Assembly: GCA_965644295.1 (NCBI GenBank) | Contig: CBFFRP010000214.1 | Coordinates: 26,944-90,943 of the forward strand | Length of the DNA: 64,000 nt | Origin: Paraphysomonas bandaiensis | Lineage: Eukaryota > Chrysophyceae | Direction of reading: 5' to 3' | Part shown: positions 63,956 through 64,000 of the stretch, one piece after another | Position numbering within the stretch: the first letter of the stretch is position 1 | Layout: the number at the start of each line of letters is the position of its first letter | The notes under the pieces: generated by a model | What the model saw: the letters and a program-made list of their open reading frames with translations, nothing else | Told to the model about the DNA's origin: nothing | The model's database searches: none | Program-made: the position numbers and the translations under genes

Positions 63956-64000
63956 GAACGGGATGCGTTTTTTAAGACAGTACGTAACTGAACGAAGTAT

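Overview
The window is nuclear DNA of a eukaryotic microbe. Coding sequences are interrupted by small GT-AG introns: about 25 could be placed, almost all 46-68 nt, with two near 90 nt and one of 156 nt. The gene set is eukaryotic: glucosamine-fructose-6-phosphate aminotransferase, roadblock dynein light chain, OPA3, mitochondrial tRNA 2-thiouridylase, RING and CCCH zinc fingers. A dynamin clearly of the DRP5B/ARC5 type (the plastid-division clade) together with an FkbM methyltransferase and a Golgi-type sulfotransferase suggests a plastid-bearing alga. I cannot choose between red and red-derived (heterokont-like) lineages from this window. A histidine phosphotransfer protein fits either.

Genes are sparse (about 15 intact genes) and mostly arranged as divergent pairs sharing a 0.25-0.55 kb upstream region: TPR protein / secreted protein (3.9-4.35 kb), FYVE-lipase / FkbM methyltransferase (13.2-13.65 kb), RING / roadblock (29.7-30.2 kb), CCCH / DRP5B (35.3-35.75 kb), NMNAT-like / OPA3 (49.0-49.3 kb), TRMU / sulfotransferase (61.4-61.8 kb). 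Unpaired genes are the GFAT 3' end at the left edge, a small mitochondrial membrane protein (23.9 kb), HPt (42.7 kb) and a 511-residue unknown protein (53.2-54.9 kb). Between 21.2 and 23.6 kb lie decayed remains of a PLP-dependent decarboxylase and a SAM methyltransferase on the same strand.

The rest is mobile or repetitive DNA. There is an intact-looking Ty1/copia element (15,481-20,988) with 294-bp LTRs and a 5-bp target duplication, inserted in a hAT-type MITE, and a frameshifted second copia (57.8-59.2 kb). At least three hAT families with different CAGGGC... ends have 8-bp target duplications and residual C-terminal dimerisation domains (31.5, 38.8-40.3, 47.1, 51.7 kb, and inside a 3-kb inverted repeat at 43.6-46.7 kb). 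A near-perfect 375-bp-arm palindrome lies at 41.6-42.4 kb.

The least explained component is a repeat family called RepA here. It is present about a dozen times on both strands, starts CCCTCAACAAAGTCGG, ends near AATAATAAGACTTTCAATAT, and has a conserved GCACCAAGGTGCTTGCGGCG block near the 3' end. Four longer copies (7.56, 25.98, 32.88, 57.1 kb) carry GC-rich, partly open, protein-like sequence that I cannot assign to a known transposon class. A second coding-looking repeat, RepB, occurs at 9.85 and 31.0 kb. All exon joins were read by eye from splice signals and protein-family continuity.
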